NCBI GenBank assembly: GCA_030040725.1
Contig: JASHTD010000194.1
Location: 1 to 12,590 of the forward strand
From: Candidatus Sulfotelmatobacter sp.
Lineage (GTDB): Bacteria > Acidobacteriota > Terriglobia > Terriglobales > Acidobacteriaceae
DNA: 12,590 nucleotides
Direction of reading: 5' to 3'
The position numbers and the translations under genes are program-made. The notes beneath the pieces were generated by a model that saw nothing but the letters and a program-made list of their open reading frames with translations, ran no database searches and was not told the DNA's origin. Shown here piece after piece: positions 11,503 to 12,590 of this stretch; within the stretch, counting starts at the first letter, position 1; every line of letters starts with the position of its first letter.

Positions 11503-11898
11503 ATGCCGGACAATTACTTTGCTCGCTACCTGCCGTTTCTCATCCATATTCTGCTGGCGAGCTTGATTGCGACCGCGATTATCACCCTTTCCTGGATTGT
11601 TGGACAGCGCAAACCGACCCGGGCCAAGATGGCTCCCTATGAATCCGGCATGACGCCGGTGGGTGACGCCCGCGGGCGCTTCTCGGTGCAGTTCTATCTG
11701 GTTGCGATGCTGTTCATCCTTTTCGATGTTGAGGCAGTTTTTCTTTATCCCTGGGCGGTGATCCTGCGCGACCTGAAGCACTTTGGACTGTGGGAAATGT
11801 TTGTTTACATCGGGATCGTGCTGGTTGGATTCTTTTATATATGGAAGAAGGGCGTGCTCGACTGGGGCCCGGACGCGATGCGCGGGAGAGTACGTTAA
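11503..11898 (+). CDS. nuoA: NADH-quinone oxidoreductase subunit A
   Basis: NuoA is a three-helix membrane subunit of complex I at the junction of the membrane and peripheral arms. The 131-residue protein has helix 1 at about 10-33. The loop carries the family signature APYESGMTPVG (44-54). Helix 2 has FYLVAMLFILFDVEAVFLYPWA (64-85) with the conserved acidic pair in FDVE, and helix 3 lies at about 97-113 (WEMFVYIGIVLVGFFYIW). I chose the ATG at 11503 (MPDNYFARYLPF). An ATG at 11461 adds 14 residues and is possible if the message is leaderless. Its TAA directly abuts the nuoC ATG. The usual next gene, nuoB, is absent here. Confidence 0.95.
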   Translation: MPDNYFARYLPFLIHILLASLIATAIITLSWIVGQRKPTRAKMAPYESGMTPVGDARGRFSVQFYLVAMLFILFDVEAVFLYPWAVILRDLKHFGLWEMFVYIGIVLVGFFYIWKKGVLDWGPDAMRGRVR

Positions 11899-12396
11899 AT
11901 GCCATTGGCTCCTGCGATCACCGATCTTGAACAACTGAAGGGTCATCCGGCGGTCGCGAAGCTGTTGGCGTGGAATTCGGCATCGGTCACGGGCGTTAAA
12001 TTCGACCGCGACGAAATGACGATCTATGTAGACCGGTCGAACCTTCGCGAAGCCTGCGCGCTGCTGCGGGATGACGCCGAGTGCGCATTCAACTTTCTTT
12101 CCGATCTAACCTGCGTGGATTGGTTTCCTGCCGAGCCAAGATTTGAGGTTGTCTATCACCTGTTGTCGATTCCGAAAAAAGAGCGCGTGCGGCTGAAAGT
12201 CAAGCTGGAAAGCTCCAGCCCGGTTGTTGATTCGGTAACGCCAGTGTGGCCGGGCGCGAATTATTTCGAGCGAGAAATTTTCGATCTGTTTGGGATCCGG
12301 TTCAGCGGACATCCGTATTTGAGGCGATTACTGATGCCTGAAGATTGGGAAGGACATCCGCTGCGGAAGGATTATCCGGTGGAGGGATACCGGTAG
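11899..12396 (+). CDS. nuoC: NADH-quinone oxidoreductase subunit C
   Basis: NuoC (30-kDa subunit) belongs to the hydrophilic arm of complex I, next to NuoD near the quinone site. The 165-residue length is normal for an unfused NuoC. It shows FEVVYHLLS (82-90), the EREIFDLFGI motif (124-133), HPYLRRLLMPEDW (138-150) and the closing GHPLRKDYP (152-160). It begins directly after the nuoA stop (TAAATG), with GGGAGAG about nine bases upstream as a likely ribosome site. nuoD starts three bases after its stop, so the three are one transcript. Confidence 0.97.
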   Translation: MPLAPAITDLEQLKGHPAVAKLLAWNSASVTGVKFDRDEMTIYVDRSNLREACALLRDDAECAFNFLSDLTCVDWFPAEPRFEVVYHLLSIPKKERVRLKVKLESSSPVVDSVTPVWPGANYFEREIFDLFGIRFSGHPYLRRLLMPEDWEGHPLRKDYPVEGYR

Positions 12397-12399
12397 GTT

Positions 12400-12590
12400 A
12401 TGGCGCATCTGACACCCACGCCGGTGCTGGAACCCGCGCAGGATCGCACCATGATTCTGAACATGGGGCCGCAACACCCTTCGACGCACGGAGTGTTACG
12501 GGTGCTGCTGGAGATCGACGGTGAAACCGTGGTGCGGCTGATGCCCGATATCGGATTTCTGCACACGGGAATTGAAAAGACCTGCGAAGC
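12400..12590 (+). CDS. nuoD: NADH-quinone oxidoreductase subunit D, N-terminal part
   Basis: The first 63 codons of NuoD (49-kDa subunit), which forms the quinone-binding pocket with NuoB. The N-terminus reads MAHLTPTPVLEPAQDRTMI, followed by the invariant LNMGPQHPSTHGVLRVLLEI and DIGFLHTGIEKTCE. The quinone-contacting His-Pro-Ser-Thr-His loop is intact. It starts three bases after nuoC and is cut by the window end. Confidence 0.96.
   Translation, partial: MAHLTPTPVLEPAQDRTMILNMGPQHPSTHGVLRVLLEIDGETVVRLMPDIGFLHTGIEKTCE

Overview
The window looks like a chromosomal stretch from an acidobacterium, probably a Terriglobia/Koribacter-like lineage. This is inferred from protein style, from the abundant Kelch-type lipoprotein architecture, and from intergenic palindromic repeats with conserved ends of the kind I associate with acidobacterial genomes. 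No 16S gene or other phylogenetic anchor is present. No phage, insertion sequence with a transposase, CRISPR array, tRNA or rRNA was found.

Left part (1-2963): a possible broken small gene at the left edge, then pdxS (PLP synthase lyase subunit) on the minus strand. A repeat-containing divergent spacer follows, then a plus-strand outer-membrane beta-barrel protein of the Phenol_MetA_deg/SphA type, and a gene-free convergent spacer.

Centre (2964-6976): a secreted CocE/NonD (X-Pro dipeptidyl-peptidase S15-like) hydrolase and a PaaI-like thioesterase, both on the minus strand. The thioesterase is bracketed by two similarly built, same-direction composite repeats. On the plus strand lies a RibBA-type riboflavin protein. 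Its GTP cyclohydrolase II half has lost several catalytic residues, and its DHBP synthase half carries Gln in place of a metal-binding His.

Right-centre (6984-11247): all genes are on the minus strand. They are a MerR-type regulator whose promoter is flanked by two identical palindromes, a tiny zinc-ribbon protein, a small two-helix membrane protein, a ThiS sulfur carrier whose Gly-Gly end is buried by a repeat-derived tail, a large six-repeat Kelch lipoprotein with a recognisable promoter, and an acidobacterial-type hypothetical protein with an Ig-like C-terminal half.

Right end (11248-12590): a nested-palindrome MITE-like element, a TTGACA promoter, and the start of a complex I operon, nuoA-nuoC-nuoD, in which nuoB is missing from its usual place.

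Most genes are unrelated housekeeping or envelope functions. The unusual layer is the repeats: five same-orientation copies of one structured element, two copies of a second hairpin, and one MITE-like element. They reshape gene ends (ThiS) and extend the open frames upstream of others.
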